Shown: positions 45,515 to 55,302 of the stretch, piece after piece | Layout: each line of letters opens with the position of its first letter | How positions within the stretch are numbered: position 1 is the stretch's first letter | Origin: Pseudomonas parafulva | GTDB taxonomy: Bacteria; Pseudomonadota; Gammaproteobacteria; Pseudomonadales; Pseudomonadaceae | Length of the DNA stretch: 64,000 nucleotides | Assembly (NCBI RefSeq): GCF_000800255.1 | Contig: NZ_CP009747.1 | Span: 1,674,001-1,738,000 of the forward strand | Direction of reading: 5' to 3' | Translations under genes and position numbers: made by a program | The notes under the pieces: generated by a model | Databases searched by the model: none | Seen by the model: only the letters and a program-made list of their open reading frames with translations | What the model was told of the DNA's origin: nothing

Positions 45515-47716
45515 CTACAGCACTTTGTCGAGGGTGATCGGGAACTCGCGCACCCGCTTGCCCGTGGCGTGATAGAGGGCGTTGGCAATCGCGGCGGCGA
45601 CGCCGACCACGCCGATTTCCCCGACGCCCTTGGAGCCGAGCTCATTGACGATGTCGTCTTGCTCCTCGACGAAAATCACCTCGATGTCGCCGATATCGGC
45701 GTGCACAGGAATGTGATACTCGGCCAGGTTGTGGTTGAGGACGCGACCCAGCCCATGGTCGGTTTGGCCTTCCTCGTGCAGCGCCATGCCCAAGCCCCAC
45801 ACCACGCCGCCGAGGATCTGGCTACGGGCGGTCTTGGGGTTGACCACGCGACCTGCCGCCACGGCGCTGACCACGCGGGTCACCTTGATCGAGCCCAGAT
45901 CCTCATCGACAGCGACTTCGACGAAAACGGCCGAGTGGGTCGCGGTGGAAAAGGCCTGGCGCCGACTCCCAGGCTCGGCGTCGATCTGCACCTGCAATAC
46001 GCCATGCTCGGCGCGAGCAACGATGTCTGCCAGGGCGATGCGCTGGCCGGCGGCGTGCAGATGGCCGTCGGTGAAGCGAATGTCTTCGACCGCCACTGCC
46101 GACAGCGCGGGGTACGCCTGACGTGCGCATTCCAGCACCTTGGCGCGCAACACCAGGCAGGCCTGGCGCACCGCCGAGCCGACCGAGGACACGGTGAACG
46201 AGCCGCCTTGCAGGGGCGCGGTGGGCAACGAGGAGTCGCCAAGCTCGAAGGTCACCTCAGCCGTGTCCAGGCCCATGGCGTCGGCCGCGATCTGGGTCAT
46301 GACGGTGTAGGTGCCGGTGCCAATATCCGTGGTAGCGCTGCTGACCGTCAGGTGTCCGGAGGCATCCATCCGGGCTTTGGCGCTGGCTTTCATCTGCATG
46401 GCTTCCCACACGCCGGTGGCCATGCCCCAGCCCAGCAATTGCTTGCCGCTGCGCATGCTGCGCGGCTGCGGGTTGCGCTTGGCCCAGCCGAAGCGCTCGG
46501 CGCCTTGGTCGTAGCAGGCCAGCAGTTCTTTGCTGGAGTAGGGCTTGCCTTCATTGCCGTTGTGCGAGGCAAAGTTGAGCCGTCGCAGTTCCACCGGGTC
46601 CAGGTCCGCTGCGCAGGCCAGTTCATCCATCGCGCATTCCAGCGCGATCATCCCTGATCCGGCCCCAGGGGCACGCATGTCCAGCGGGGTGTAAACGTCC
46701 AGGTCCACCAGGCGATAGCCCAGTGCCACGTTGTCGCACTGGTAGAGCATGCCGCTCCATTCCACCAAGTGCTCGGTGAAGTCTTCGAAGCGTGAGGTCT
46801 GGCCAATTGCGTCGTGGCCGACCGCCAGTAACTTGCCCCTGCCATCCACACCCAGCCGTACACGCTGCTGAGTCCTTGGGCGATAGCCGAAGGTGAACAT
46901 CTGCTGACGGGTGAGGGTGAGTCGCACCGATCGCTTGAGGTGCAGCGCCGCCATCACCGCCAGGGGCAGTTGATATTGAGGTCTCAGACCCGAGCCGAAT
47001 GCCCCGCCGACGAACGCGGCCAGCACGCGGATACGGTCCTTGGGCAGGCCGAAGACGTTGTGCAAGTATTCTTGGCAGTTCTGCGTGCCTTGGGTCTTGT
47101 CGTGGATTTCCAGGGCATCGCCGGATCTGTAGAACACCGTGGAGGCGTGTGGCTCCATCGGGTTGTGGTATTCGTTGGCAGTGACATAAGTAGCGTCCAG
47201 CGTGGTGGTCGCAGTGGCATAGGCACCGGCGAAATCACCACGCGGCTCGGGGAGCTCGGCCGGCGCTTCGTGGCTGGCTGCAAGCGCACCGAGCAGATCG
47301 GTGCGATGGTCATCCTGATCGTACTCCACGGTGACCAACGCCCCGGCATGCCGGGCGAGCTCCAGCGTGTCGGCCACCACCAGCGCGATTGGCTGGCCGC
47401 TGTACAGGACCTTGTCGTTGTACAGCGGACGGAAAGGGGACCCGTCGGCCGAGTCGTCATCGCTGTAATCATCGTCGTAACTGGAGACATGGGGTCTGTT
47501 CAGGTGGTGCAGCACGGCAATCACGCCAGGCACCTGCAGGGCGGCGGCGATGTCAATTGCGCGGATACGGCCGCTGGCGATGGTGCTCGACACCACACTG
47601 GCATGCAGCAGGCCGTCTTCGTGGTACTCGCCAGCATAGCGCGCCTGGCCGGTGACCTTGGCCACGCCATCGACGCGGTCCAGGGGCTTGCCCATGGCGG
47701 AGGTAAAAGTGTTCAT
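45515..47716 (-). CDS. paoC: Aldehyde oxidoreductase molybdenum-binding subunit (PaoC/YagR-like)
   Basis: 733 residues, large subunit of a heterotrimeric xanthine-oxidase-family enzyme. It carries the molybdopterin-binding domains from MGKPLDRVDGVAKVTGQARY onwards, GGAFGSGLR for the cofactor, and near the C-terminus GVGEIGVVGVAAAIANAL, which holds the catalytic Glu. The start overlaps the FAD-subunit stop (ATGA). In E. coli PaoABC detoxifies aromatic aldehydes with a cytosine-dinucleotide molybdenum cofactor. No PaoD/XdhC-type maturation gene is present beside it. Confidence 0.94.
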   Translation of the reverse strand: MNTFTSAMGKPLDRVDGVAKVTGQARYAGEYHEDGLLHASVVSSTIASGRIRAIDIAAALQVPGVIAVLHHLNRPHVSSYDDDYSDDDSADGSPFRPLYNDKVLYSGQPIALVVADTLELARHAGALVTVEYDQDDHRTDLLGALAASHEAPAELPEPRGDFAGAYATATTTLDATYVTANEYHNPMEPHASTVFYRSGDALEIHDKTQGTQNCQEYLHNVFGLPKDRIRVLAAFVGGAFGSGLRPQYQLPLAVMAALHLKRSVRLTLTRQQMFTFGYRPRTQQRVRLGVDGRGKLLAVGHDAIGQTSRFEDFTEHLVEWSGMLYQCDNVALGYRLVDLDVYTPLDMRAPGAGSGMIALECAMDELACAADLDPVELRRLNFASHNGNEGKPYSSKELLACYDQGAERFGWAKRNPQPRSMRSGKQLLGWGMATGVWEAMQMKASAKARMDASGHLTVSSATTDIGTGTYTVMTQIAADAMGLDTAEVTFELGDSSLPTAPLQGGSFTVSSVGSAVRQACLVLRAKVLECARQAYPALSAVAVEDIRFTDGHLHAAGQRIALADIVARAEHGVLQVQIDAEPGSRRQAFSTATHSAVFVEVAVDEDLGSIKVTRVVSAVAAGRVVNPKTARSQILGGVVWGLGMALHEEGQTDHGLGRVLNHNLAEYHIPVHADIGDIEVIFVEEQDDIVNELGSKGVGEIGVVGVAAAIANALYHATGKRVREFPITLDKVL

Positions 47717-48714
47717 GGGGTGTTTCCTCCGTGCGGGGCACCAAGCGCTGCTTCGGTCAAGGCGCGAATGATCGCGCGCTCGGCCAGTTCGACTTTGAAG
47801 CCGTTGTGATCGAGCGGGACGGCGTCTTCGAGGACCAGCTTGGCCACTCGGGCGAAGAGTGCTGGCGAGACGGTCTGTCCCTGCATCAACGCCTCAGCCG
47901 CCTCGTTGCGCCAGGGCTTGTGCGCCACGCCACCGAGTGCCAGGCGCGCTTGCTGGATGACGTCGCCGCGCAACTCCAGTGCTGCTGCGACCGATATCAA
48001 GGCAAAGGCATAGGACGCCCGGTCACGAATCTTCAGGTAGCGGGCGTGTTCGGCGAACCGCGCCGGGGGCAGCTCGATGGCGGTGATCAGTTCATCGTCG
48101 TCGAGTTGATTGTCACGCTCAGGTGCATCGCCGGGCAGACGGTGGAAATCCTTGAAGGCGACGCAGCGCGTGCCGCGAAGACTCTGCACGTGCACCACGG
48201 CCTCCAGCGCCGCCAGGGACACGCACATGTCCGAAGGGTGAGTCGCAACGCACGCTTCGCTGGCACCGAGGATGGCGTGAATACGGTTCAGGCCTGTGCG
48301 CGCCGGGCAGCCGCTGCCGGGTTCGCGTTTGTTGCAGGGCGTGCCGGTGTCATAGAAGTAGTAGCACCGGGTGCGTTGCAACAGGTTGCCGCCGGTGCTG
48401 GCCATGTTGCGCAACTGCGGCGAAGCGCCGGCCAGGATGGCTTCGGACAGCAACGGGTAGTCCCGCTCGATCAGCGGATGCCAGGCCAGGTCGGCGTTGC
48501 TCACTAGAGCGCCGATCAGCACGCCACCGTCGGCGGTGGACTGCACGCTGTCCAGGCCCAGGCCGGAAAGGTCGATCAGGCGTTCGGGACGCTCGATGTT
48601 TTCCTTCATCAGGTCGACCAGGTTGGTGCCGCCAGCGATGAAGCGTGCGCCGGGCCCGACACTGTTCAGGGCCTCGGCGATGGAGGTGGGGTGCTGATAG
48701 CTGAAGGGCGTCAT
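47713..48714 (-). CDS. paoB: Aldehyde oxidoreductase FAD subunit (PaoB/YagS-like)
   Basis: 333 residues, medium subunit. The FAD-binding signature FIAGGTNLVDLMKENIERP is near the N-terminus. A Cys cluster (RTRCYYFYDTGTPCNKREPGSGC) corresponds to the extra 4Fe-4S site of PaoB-type subunits, absent from most xanthine dehydrogenases. Its start overlaps the iron-sulphur subunit's stop and its stop overlaps the paoC start, both as ATGA. It passes electrons from the iron-sulphur centres to the acceptor. Confidence 0.94.
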   Translation of the reverse strand: MTPFSYQHPTSIAEALNSVGPGARFIAGGTNLVDLMKENIERPERLIDLSGLGLDSVQSTADGGVLIGALVSNADLAWHPLIERDYPLLSEAILAGASPQLRNMASTGGNLLQRTRCYYFYDTGTPCNKREPGSGCPARTGLNRIHAILGASEACVATHPSDMCVSLAALEAVVHVQSLRGTRCVAFKDFHRLPGDAPERDNQLDDDELITAIELPPARFAEHARYLKIRDRASYAFALISVAAALELRGDVIQQARLALGGVAHKPWRNEAAEALMQGQTVSPALFARVAKLVLEDAVPLDHNGFKVELAERAIIRALTEAALGAPHGGNTP

Positions 48715-49217
48715 TCACTCACCTCGCGCATCTGCGGCAGGGCTTCTTCGACCGCCGCGATGATGTTGCTGTAAGCCCCGCAGCGGCACAGGTTGCCGCT
48801 CATGTGCTCGCGGATGGCCTCCCGGGTATGGGCACGGCCTTCGCGGGCCAGTCCGACCGCCGAGCAGATCTGCCCAGGCGTGCAGTAGCCGCACTGGAAC
48901 GCGTCCTGCTTGATGAAGGCGCGTTGCAGGGGATGCAACGTATCGCCGTCAGCCAACCCCTCGATGGTGACCAAATCGGCCCCCTCGCAGCGGATCGCCA
49001 AGGTCAGGCAGGCGTTGACTCGCTTGCCGTCGCGCAACACGGTACAGGCGCCGCACTGGCCATGGTCACAGCCCTTCTTCGACCCCGTCAGGTCAAGCTG
49101 TTCGCGCAGCAGGTCCAGCAGCGTAGTCCAGGGATGCACCTGTACGGTAAGGGCCTGACCGTTGACGGTCAGGGAAACGGGGTGCGCCGCAGCGCCCTCG
49201 ACAGAGGTGGCATTCAT
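48711..49217 (-). CDS. paoA: Aldehyde oxidoreductase 2Fe-2S subunit (PaoA/YagT-like)
   Basis: 168 residues, first gene of the operon. A ferredoxin-like domain with CDHGQCGACTV and NACL is followed by a four-helix domain with CGYCTPGQ and CRCG, ligating two 2Fe-2S clusters. GAGGAA lies about seven bases before the ATG. Unlike E. coli PaoA there is no twin-arginine leader before the ferredoxin domain (only ~12 residues), so this enzyme is probably cytoplasmic. Confidence 0.94.
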   Translation of the reverse strand: MNATSVEGAAAHPVSLTVNGQALTVQVHPWTTLLDLLREQLDLTGSKKGCDHGQCGACTVLRDGKRVNACLTLAIRCEGADLVTIEGLADGDTLHPLQRAFIKQDAFQCGYCTPGQICSAVGLAREGRAHTREAIREHMSGNLCRCGAYSNIIAAVEEALPQMREVSE

Positions 49218-49374
49218 GGAAATTCCTCACGGTTACGGTCGTGCACAGTGGACTGTGTCTCTAAACAGCGACTGACGTGATCCGATGAAGGTTCAGCCTG
49301 TTTGCCGGAACGCTGATGGAAGGGGCTGGCGTTGAACGGGCTTGGCTAAGCCGTAGAAGCGGCTGGAGGGTGCT

Positions 49375-49401
49375 CCGGCAGACCTGTGCGAGGTCTGCCG
49401 G
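49375..49401 (-). terminator. Perfect 11-bp hairpin downstream of mqo
   Basis: CCGGCAGACCT / AGGTCTGCCGG with loop GTGCG, 14 bases past the mqo stop on the minus strand. It is a strong stem but lacks a T-run after it. It separates mqo from the paoABC operon. Confidence 0.6.
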
Positions 49402-49415
49402 AAAGGTCTCCATGC

Positions 49416-51065
49416 TCAGGGTTTGAGGTCTGGATTGGTGTCTTTGGTGTTTTTCTGACCGATGGGATCGATATCGTCCGGGTTACGCGGGTCCTGGCGC
49501 GTGTCGATGTTCGGTGCCGGAGACAGTTGCAGCACCTCGTTGGTGTAGTCCCACTCCTGCTGGACCTTGTCCGGGTGATCGTTCAAGTGCAGGCCGTAGG
49601 ACGGGATGATCTGCTTGATTTTCTGTTGCCATTCGGGTGTGGCGAGCTTGTCCTTGAACACTCGGTTGAGCAGGTCGAGCATGATCGGGGGCGCGGTCGA
49701 GGCGCCCGGCGAGGCGCCCAGCAGGCCGGCGATGCTGCCGTCCTTGGAGGCGACCACTTCGGTACCGAGCTTGAGCACACCGCCTTGGTCCGGGTCTTTC
49801 TTGATGATCTGCACGCGCTGGCCGGCCTGCCACAGTCGCCAATCTTCCTTCTTGGCATGGGGGAAGTAAGTCTGCAGGGCTTCGAAACGATCGTCGTCGG
49901 ACTGCATGACTTGGCCGACCAGGTACTTGACCAGGTCGAACTCACGCACCCCGACGCGGACCATGGGCCAGGTGTTGTGCACGCTCATGCTGGCGAACAG
50001 GTCGAGTAGCGAACCTTCCTTGAGGAATTTGGTGGAAAAGGTCGCGAACGGCCCGAACAGGATCATGCGCTTGCCGTCCAGTACCCGCGTGTCCAGGTGT
50101 GGCACCGACATCGGCGGCGCGCCGGTGGCGGCGATGCCGTAGGCCTTGGCCATGTGGCGCAGGGCGATGGCCGGGTTCTCGGTGACCAGGAACGAGCCGC
50201 CCACGGGGAAGCCGGCATAGTCCTTGGCCTCGTCGATGCCTGACTTCTGCAGCAGCGGCAGCGCGGCACCGCCCGCGCCGATGAACAGGAACTTGGCGTC
50301 GGTCGACTGGCGGCTGCCGTCCTTGAGGTTCTTGTACGTCACGTGCCACGAGCCGTCGTCGTTGCGGGTGATGTCCTGGACCTCGCTGGACAGTTTGAGG
50401 TCGAAGTTCGGCCGGCTCTGCAGGTAGGCCACGTACTGGCGGGTGATCTCGCCAAAATTGACGTCGGTGCCGATGGGTGTCCAGGTCGCCGCCAGTTTTT
50501 GATCGGGGTCGCGACCCTCCATCATCAGCGGCACCCACTTGCGGATCTGCTCGGGGTCCTCGGAGTACTGCATCGGCCGGAACAGGGGGCTGGCCTGCAG
50601 CGCTTCGTAACGCTTGCGCAGGAAGCGGATATTGTCGTCGCCCCAGACGAAGCTCATGTGCGGCGTGGAGTTGATGAACGAACGCGGATTTTTAAGTACG
50701 CCCTGCTTGACCTGCCAGGCGAGGAACTGGCGGGTGATCTGGAACGACTCGTTGATTTCCACGGCCTTGGTGATATCGATCTTGCCGTCTTTCTCCGGTG
50801 TGTAGTTCAGCTCGGCCAAAGCCGAATGGCCGGTGCCGGCGTTGTTCCAGCCGTTGGAGCTTTCCTCGGCGACTTTGTCCAGTCGCTCGATCATCTGCAT
50901 CGACCAACTCGGCTCCAGTTCGTTGAGCCAGATGGCCAGGGTGGAGCTCATGATGCCACCGCCGACGACCAGCACATCGACCTTGGGTGGATCGGCGGCG
51001 TTGGCGGTGGACAGGGCGCAGCCTAGGCTGAGCAGCGCGCAGTTGAGGCGGTTGTTGATCTTCAT
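49416..51065 (-). CDS. mqo: Malate:quinone oxidoreductase with N-terminal signal-like sequence
   Basis: 549 residues. ATG 51065 with GGAG five bases upstream. The FAD-binding motif [16 protein letters not shown] begins about residue 29; [20 protein letters not shown] is a family hallmark. The enzyme oxidises malate to oxaloacetate and reduces quinone at the membrane. Residues 1 to about 23 ([19 protein letters not shown]) look like a Sec signal peptide, which is unexpected for a cytoplasmic-face peripheral enzyme. The C-terminal ~35 residues are an Asp/Asn/Pro-rich tail. The putida group has several mqo paralogues; this appears to be one with the extended N-terminus. Confidence 0.94.
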   Translation of the reverse strand: MKINNRLNCALLSLGCALSTANAADPPKVDVLVVGGGIMSSTLAIWLNELEPSWSMQMIERLDKVAEESSNGWNNAGTGHSALAELNYTPEKDGKIDITKAVEINESFQITRQFLAWQVKQGVLKNPRSFINSTPHMSFVWGDDNIRFLRKRYEALQASPLFRPMQYSEDPEQIRKWVPLMMEGRDPDQKLAATWTPIGTDVNFGEITRQYVAYLQSRPNFDLKLSSEVQDITRNDDGSWHVTYKNLKDGSRQSTDAKFLFIGAGGAALPLLQKSGIDEAKDYAGFPVGGSFLVTENPAIALRHMAKAYGIAATGAPPMSVPHLDTRVLDGKRMILFGPFATFSTKFLKEGSLLDLFASMSVHNTWPMVRVGVREFDLVKYLVGQVMQSDDDRFEALQTYFPHAKKEDWRLWQAGQRVQIIKKDPDQGGVLKLGTEVVASKDGSIAGLLGASPGASTAPPIMLDLLNRVFKDKLATPEWQQKIKQIIPSYGLHLNDHPDKVQQEWDYTNEVLQLSPAPNIDTRQDPRNPDDIDPIGQKNTKDTNPDLKP

Positions 51066-51363
51066 GTCGGCTCCAGAGAGGCACGCACGCCTCCGATAAC
51101 GGTGGAACAGTCTTCGAGAAGCCTGACCGGACGTCGGTTCAAAACGTCCGGCCAGGGCCTGCATTGGAGTAGCAGGCGCGTCACCTTGAGGTTGAGAATA
51201 GAAGATCGTCGCAGCGCCACGGGAGGCACGGGATGCTGTTGGTCCGCACAGATCGCCAGCACTCGTCTGGAGGGCTATCCTTCGAGCAGATCACCTGGTG
51301 CTTGAGGGGGCCACCCCACATCGGCATGACCTACCATCGAATACACATCAGGGAGGACGCGAC

Positions 51364-51660
51364 ATGCTTAAGCGAGGCGATGACTACAAGCGCTGGTGCG
51401 ACCCAGGCCTCAACCATCAGGTTCATCAGCAAACCCTCGATGACGGCACGTTGCTCGAGGCACAGACGCGCTTGTCGCGAACCGGCGCTACGCAGTTGTT
51501 CATTGGGATCTACGAGGCAGACGGTGCGTGCATCCATGAGCGTGTCTACGACCAAAGGCCTGGCGAAACCACCACGCGTGCATTGCTCTGGGGGCTGGGT
51601 CGCGCCCGGCGTCTGGCGCAAGAAGCGCGCAAGCATGGGACTTGGATCATCAATCAGTGA
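51364..51660 (+). CDS. Small hypothetical protein
   Basis: 98 residues. ATG 51364 with GGAGG seven bases upstream, a strong start. It is basic and soluble, with no signal peptide or helix. It has a beta-strand-like centre (TLLEAQTRLSRTGATQLFIGIYE) and an Arg-rich helix at the end (RALLWGLGRARRLAQEARKHG). I do not recognise the family. The 298-base region before it also carries the divergent mqo start and shows no other gene. Confidence 0.7.
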   Translation: MLKRGDDYKRWCDPGLNHQVHQQTLDDGTLLEAQTRLSRTGATQLFIGIYEADGACIHERVYDQRPGETTTRALLWGLGRARRLAQEARKHGTWIINQ

Positions 51661-51767
51661 GTCTGCAGGCCTGAGGTTCACCTGGGCCACCCGGTAGATT
51701 TTTGGAACTCAGGCCCTGCGCCACTTGCCCACTTCCTTGACAGTCACAGACCACGAGGAGGGGCAAG

Positions 51768-52877
51768 ATGCCCAAGGCAACAGGCAAAGTCCGTTATGGC
51801 GTGGTAGCCGGCGGCTCGATTTCCCAGGGTGCATTCATGCCAGGTATCGGTCAGACCGATAACTCGGTGATCACTGCGTTGGTGACGGGTGACCCACAGA
51901 AGGCCAGGCTTCTGGCCGAGCGCTACGCGCTCAAGGCCTATGCCTATGAAGAGTACGCCGCGCTCTTGAGCAGCGGTGAAGTGGATGCGGTGTACGTTGC
52001 CACGCCGAACTTCCGCCACCGCGAATTCGTGGTTCCAGCGCTCGAGGCGGGCATTCACGTGCTGCTGGAAAAACCCATGGGGGTCAGTGAGGCCGATTGC
52101 CAGGCCATGATCGACGCGGCGCAGCGTTCCGGCGCCAAACTGATGATCGCCTACCGCCTGCACTGCGAGCCCGGCACCCTGGACATGGTCGAGCGCGTGC
52201 ATGCCGGTAACTTCGGTGACCCACGGTTGTTCACGTCGATCTTCACCCAACGGGTCAAACCCAGCAATCATCGCGCGCAAAGCGGTTTCGAGGCCGGCCC
52301 TGTGCCGGACATGGGGCCGTATCCGCTGAACATGGTGCGTCAGCTGTTCAATGCCGAACCCATCGAGGTGTCGGCGATCGGCGTGCATTCACCGGGGTCA
52401 TCGATCAATACCTGGGACACCGTGACGGTGAGCCTGCGCTTCCCCGACGAGCGCCTGGCACAATTCACCGTGAGCTACACCTTGCCCGACAGCGAGCGTT
52501 TCCAATTGCTGGGCACCAAGGGCGAGATCGAGGCGTCGCCGTGTTTCGGCTATGGCGAAGGCGTCGCCATCAGCTATCGAGCCACCATCGACGGCGAAAC
52601 GCGGGTCCACGTCAATCCGGTTGTGGATCAGTTCGCCGGTGAAACCGCTTACTTCTCCGATTGCATCCTCAACAACGAGAGTCCGGAGCCCGATGGAGAG
52701 GAGGGGCGGCGCGATGTGAGAGTGGTCGCCGCAATCCAGCGAGCCCTGGAGACTGGCCAGGCTCAGCGCCTCGAGCCCCTCGATCCACGGCCAGTCGCGC
52801 GGCGTGCAACGCAGCGTCGGGCGTTTCCGTTAGCCAAGGTGCCGCCGATGATCGACACCGAGTCGCCCACCGAATGA
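51768..52877 (+). CDS. Gfo/Idh/MocA family NAD(P)-dependent oxidoreductase
   Basis: 369 residues. The N-terminal Rossmann domain has YGVVAGGSISQGAFMPGI and DAVYVATPNFRHREFVVPALEAGIHVLLEKPMG, with the conserved EKP lysine. The C-terminal domain includes GPVPDMGPYPLNMVR, similar to glucose-fructose oxidoreductases. The dinucleotide motif is VAGGSIS rather than the usual G-x-G-x-x-G. The likely substrate is a sugar or cyclitol. It is convergent with a GH15 glucoamylase-like gene, which suggests carbohydrate metabolism. Confidence 0.9.
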   Translation: MPKATGKVRYGVVAGGSISQGAFMPGIGQTDNSVITALVTGDPQKARLLAERYALKAYAYEEYAALLSSGEVDAVYVATPNFRHREFVVPALEAGIHVLLEKPMGVSEADCQAMIDAAQRSGAKLMIAYRLHCEPGTLDMVERVHAGNFGDPRLFTSIFTQRVKPSNHRAQSGFEAGPVPDMGPYPLNMVRQLFNAEPIEVSAIGVHSPGSSINTWDTVTVSLRFPDERLAQFTVSYTLPDSERFQLLGTKGEIEASPCFGYGEGVAISYRATIDGETRVHVNPVVDQFAGETAYFSDCILNNESPEPDGEEGRRDVRVVAAIQRALETGQAQRLEPLDPRPVARRATQRRAFPLAKVPPMIDTESPTE

Positions 52878-52923
52878 CTGCGCCGTCCGAGCGCGCTGCC
52901 TGGCGCGCCCGGACCTGCGCGCC

Positions 52924-54740
52924 TCAGCGCTGGGGGGCGTAGCCACCAATGGCCAACGCCGCACGCAACGCGGCCAGGTGAGTCAGTCCCTGGGGCAGGT
53001 TGCCCAGATAATGCCCCGTACTTGGGTCGACCATTTCCGAGTAGATACCCACGCCATGGGCCAGCCCGGATAGCGCCTGGTCGTAAGCCTGCTCGGCACG
53101 GCCACGCTGATCGAGTATGGCCCAGGCCTCGATCAGCCAGAACGTGCAGGCGAGAAAACACCCTTCCTCTTGCTCGGCTCCGCTGTAGCGATAATGAAAG
53201 GCGCCGCTACCCAGTGCCTGCTGCACCGCCTCCAACGTACTGTTCAAACGTGCTCTGGATGGGTAGCCAAAGCGCACTGCCAGGGCGATGGAGGCATCCA
53301 GCCGATCGCTGCCGGGGTAGAACAGGTAGGCCTGGTGCTTCTCGCTCCAGCCGTGGGTTTCTATCCATACGAAAATACGCTCCCGCTCGCGCACCCAGCG
53401 CTCGCGGCAGGTGGTGGGCAGATGACCGCCATCGGCCAGTTCGATGGCACGGGTCAGGGCTTGCCAACTGCTGACCTTGGACATGGTGTAATGCTGCGGC
53501 TCGGGCAGTTCCCAGATACCGGAGTCGGGCAGGCGCCAGCAGTCCGCACATTGATCGGCCAAGTGGGCCAGCGTGGCGGCGCTCACGGCATCAAGGATAT
53601 TGCCGCTGTCGATGAAACAGCGCGCGGTCTCGAAGATGTCGCCGAACACGCCGTGCTGCAGTTGATCCCGGGCATCGTTGCCGACCACCGGCGGGGAATG
53701 CTTGTAGCCGGGCAGGTCGAGGGGGCGGGTGCAGTCGCCCAGCGCACCGTCGAGTGTGTAGAACACCTGCGCCCCATGTTCTTTCACCCGCCGCAACAGC
53801 CAGGTGAAGGCGGCCTTGGCTTCGGGCTGGGCACCGATGCCGAGGAAGGCTTCGATGGTGTAGCCGGCATCACGGATCCAGGCGAAGCGGTAGTCGTAGT
53901 TCTTCGCACCGCCGATGCGCTCGGGCAACGAGGTGGTGGCCGCAGCCATGATCGAGCCGCTGGGCGAGGACAGCAGCAGCTTGAGCGCCAGGGCATTGCG
54001 CACCACCAGGCCCTTGAAAGGGCCATCGTAAACCAAGCTTTGTGACCACTGGCGCCATTCCCGGTCGGAGCCGTCGATGCGCGCATCGATCAGGCTCAAC
54101 GGGGGCACCACCAGCGGCTCATCGTGCCCGGCGATCAACGCCACGATGCTGCGCTGGCCTGGGCCGACCGACACCCGGGCGCGCACGCCCATGTCATCCT
54201 TGCGCTCGATTTCCGTGCGCGCATCATGCAGGAACAGACCGAGGATATGACCGGCGTGGAACACGCAGCCGTTGTCGTTGGGCGTCAGGTAGGGGCTGAT
54301 GGTATCGGCCTGGGTGCCGAAGTCGATGGCGATGTCGAACTCGACTTCGCCTTCGACTCCTTCGATACGGCGGGCCAGCTCAGCCCAGGGCAGGCGACCG
54401 GCCGGGCCGCTGTTCAAAGACTCGGTAAGTCTGGCGCGACCATTGGCGGTGATGTACAGGGTTTCCAGCACATTGCTGTCAGGTAGATACCGGCGCTGGA
54501 CGTGGAAAGGTTCGCGTGGCGTGACGGCGAAGAAGCCTCCGGTGGAGGGGCCAGCAGCCGATCGAACAGGGGGGGAGAGTCCATGTGCGGGACGCACCAC
54601 CAATCGATCGAACCATCCAGGCCGATCAGCGCCACTGATCGGCCATCGCCCAGGGCAGCGTAGTGCTCGAGCAGCAGCCAGCCACCGCTGTCGCGTTGCG
54701 GTTCGCCCTGTTGGCAGGAGTGAGAGTCGATATCGTGCAC
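52924..54740 (-). pseudogene. GH15 glucoamylase/trehalase-like gene, broken by a one-base frameshift
   Basis: The C-terminal frame (from about 54550 down to 52924) has GH15 signatures: AWIRDAGYTIEAFL, the acid Glu in SGIWE, and the base region SEMVDPSTGHYLGNLPQG. The family's N-terminus lies in another frame, starting at GTG 54740 with GGAG seven bases upstream: EHYAALGDGRSVALIGLDG then SIDWWCVPHMDSPPLFDRLL. The frames join at a CCCC tract (54547-54550). One extra C there would give LLAPSTGGFF, and 1,817 plus one base is exactly 606 codons. So it is a recent mutation, a phase-variable tract or a sequencing error. An intact product would be a ~605-residue cytoplasmic glucan or trehalose hydrolase. 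Confidence 0.85.
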
Positions 54741-54817
54741 GCTGTGTCTCCGCTGTAGGTCGTCATCTTGGGACCAAGGGTGCGGCTGCAGAGTTCTGAA
54801 CGACGCGTTGGCGCTAT

Positions 54818-54854
54818 TGAGTGACCACTCAGTCAAAAAAACGGAATTTTTTGA
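54818..54854. promoter_or_regulatory. Palindrome and AT-rich inverted repeat in divergent promoter region
   Basis: TGAGTG-AC-CACTCA at 54818-54831 is a compact palindrome like a TetR-type operator. Immediately after it TCAAAAAA / TTTTTTGA (54833-54840 and 54847-54854) forms an AT-rich inverted repeat. They lie between the GH15 gene and the small gene at 54898. No TetR gene is in the window. Confidence 0.4.
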
Positions 54855-54897
54855 TTCAGTGCCCGCTCCATTAGCCTGAACTGATGAGGAGAGTCCA

Positions 54898-55200
54898 ATG
54901 GCAGGAGAGCAGTTGTACGTGATCGAGTACGCGCTTCATGGGGAATACCGGACTTTCATCATTCGGCTGGAACGTATGGATAATGCCGCAGCTTGGCACT
55001 GGGCAAGCTGCGACGCGGGTGTGGGCATCATTCCCCGGTTTGGCCAGCATTCCATCAAGAAGGTCAGCCGGCCGATGGCTGAGCGCTATGGGCTGTCCGA
55101 TGTGCGCTGGCGGCCTTCGGGGCAGGGTCCCGAGTTCGTCCCACCACCAGTAGATGTGAAGAGGTTTTCCAGTTCGGGACGCTGTGGGGCCGACGCCTGA
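54898..55200 (+). CDS. Small Pseudomonas-type hypothetical protein (possibly DUF6555)
   Basis: 100 residues. ATG 54898 after GAGGAGAG. Soluble, no signal peptide. The sequence YVIEYALHGEYRTFIIRLERMD then AWHWASCDAGVG, and KKVSRPMAERYGLSDVRWR, is in the style of a small family conserved in Pseudomonas that I associate with DUF6555, though I cannot confirm that. No function is known. Confidence 0.75.
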   Translation: MAGEQLYVIEYALHGEYRTFIIRLERMDNAAAWHWASCDAGVGIIPRFGQHSIKKVSRPMAERYGLSDVRWRPSGQGPEFVPPPVDVKRFSSSGRCGADA

Positions 55201-55302
55201 GCGATATGAGCGGTGCCCCTGGAGTCGAACCCGCTGCTGTGAGGGCGGTTTCAGCCGCCCTCACGGGACGTTGCCAAAAGCCGTGGCCTGTGCTCGACGT
55301 TT

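Noticed and set aside
41902..45537. A 1,211-codon open frame on the plus strand
   Set aside because: It lies exactly opposite the dipeptidase-like and PBP2 genes, has no domain signature and is the usual antisense shadow in GC-rich DNA.
54540..54560. Programmed ribosomal frameshift in the GH15 gene
   Set aside because: No canonical slippery heptamer with a downstream stem is evident, and GH15 enzymes are not known to use one; a one-base deletion is simpler.
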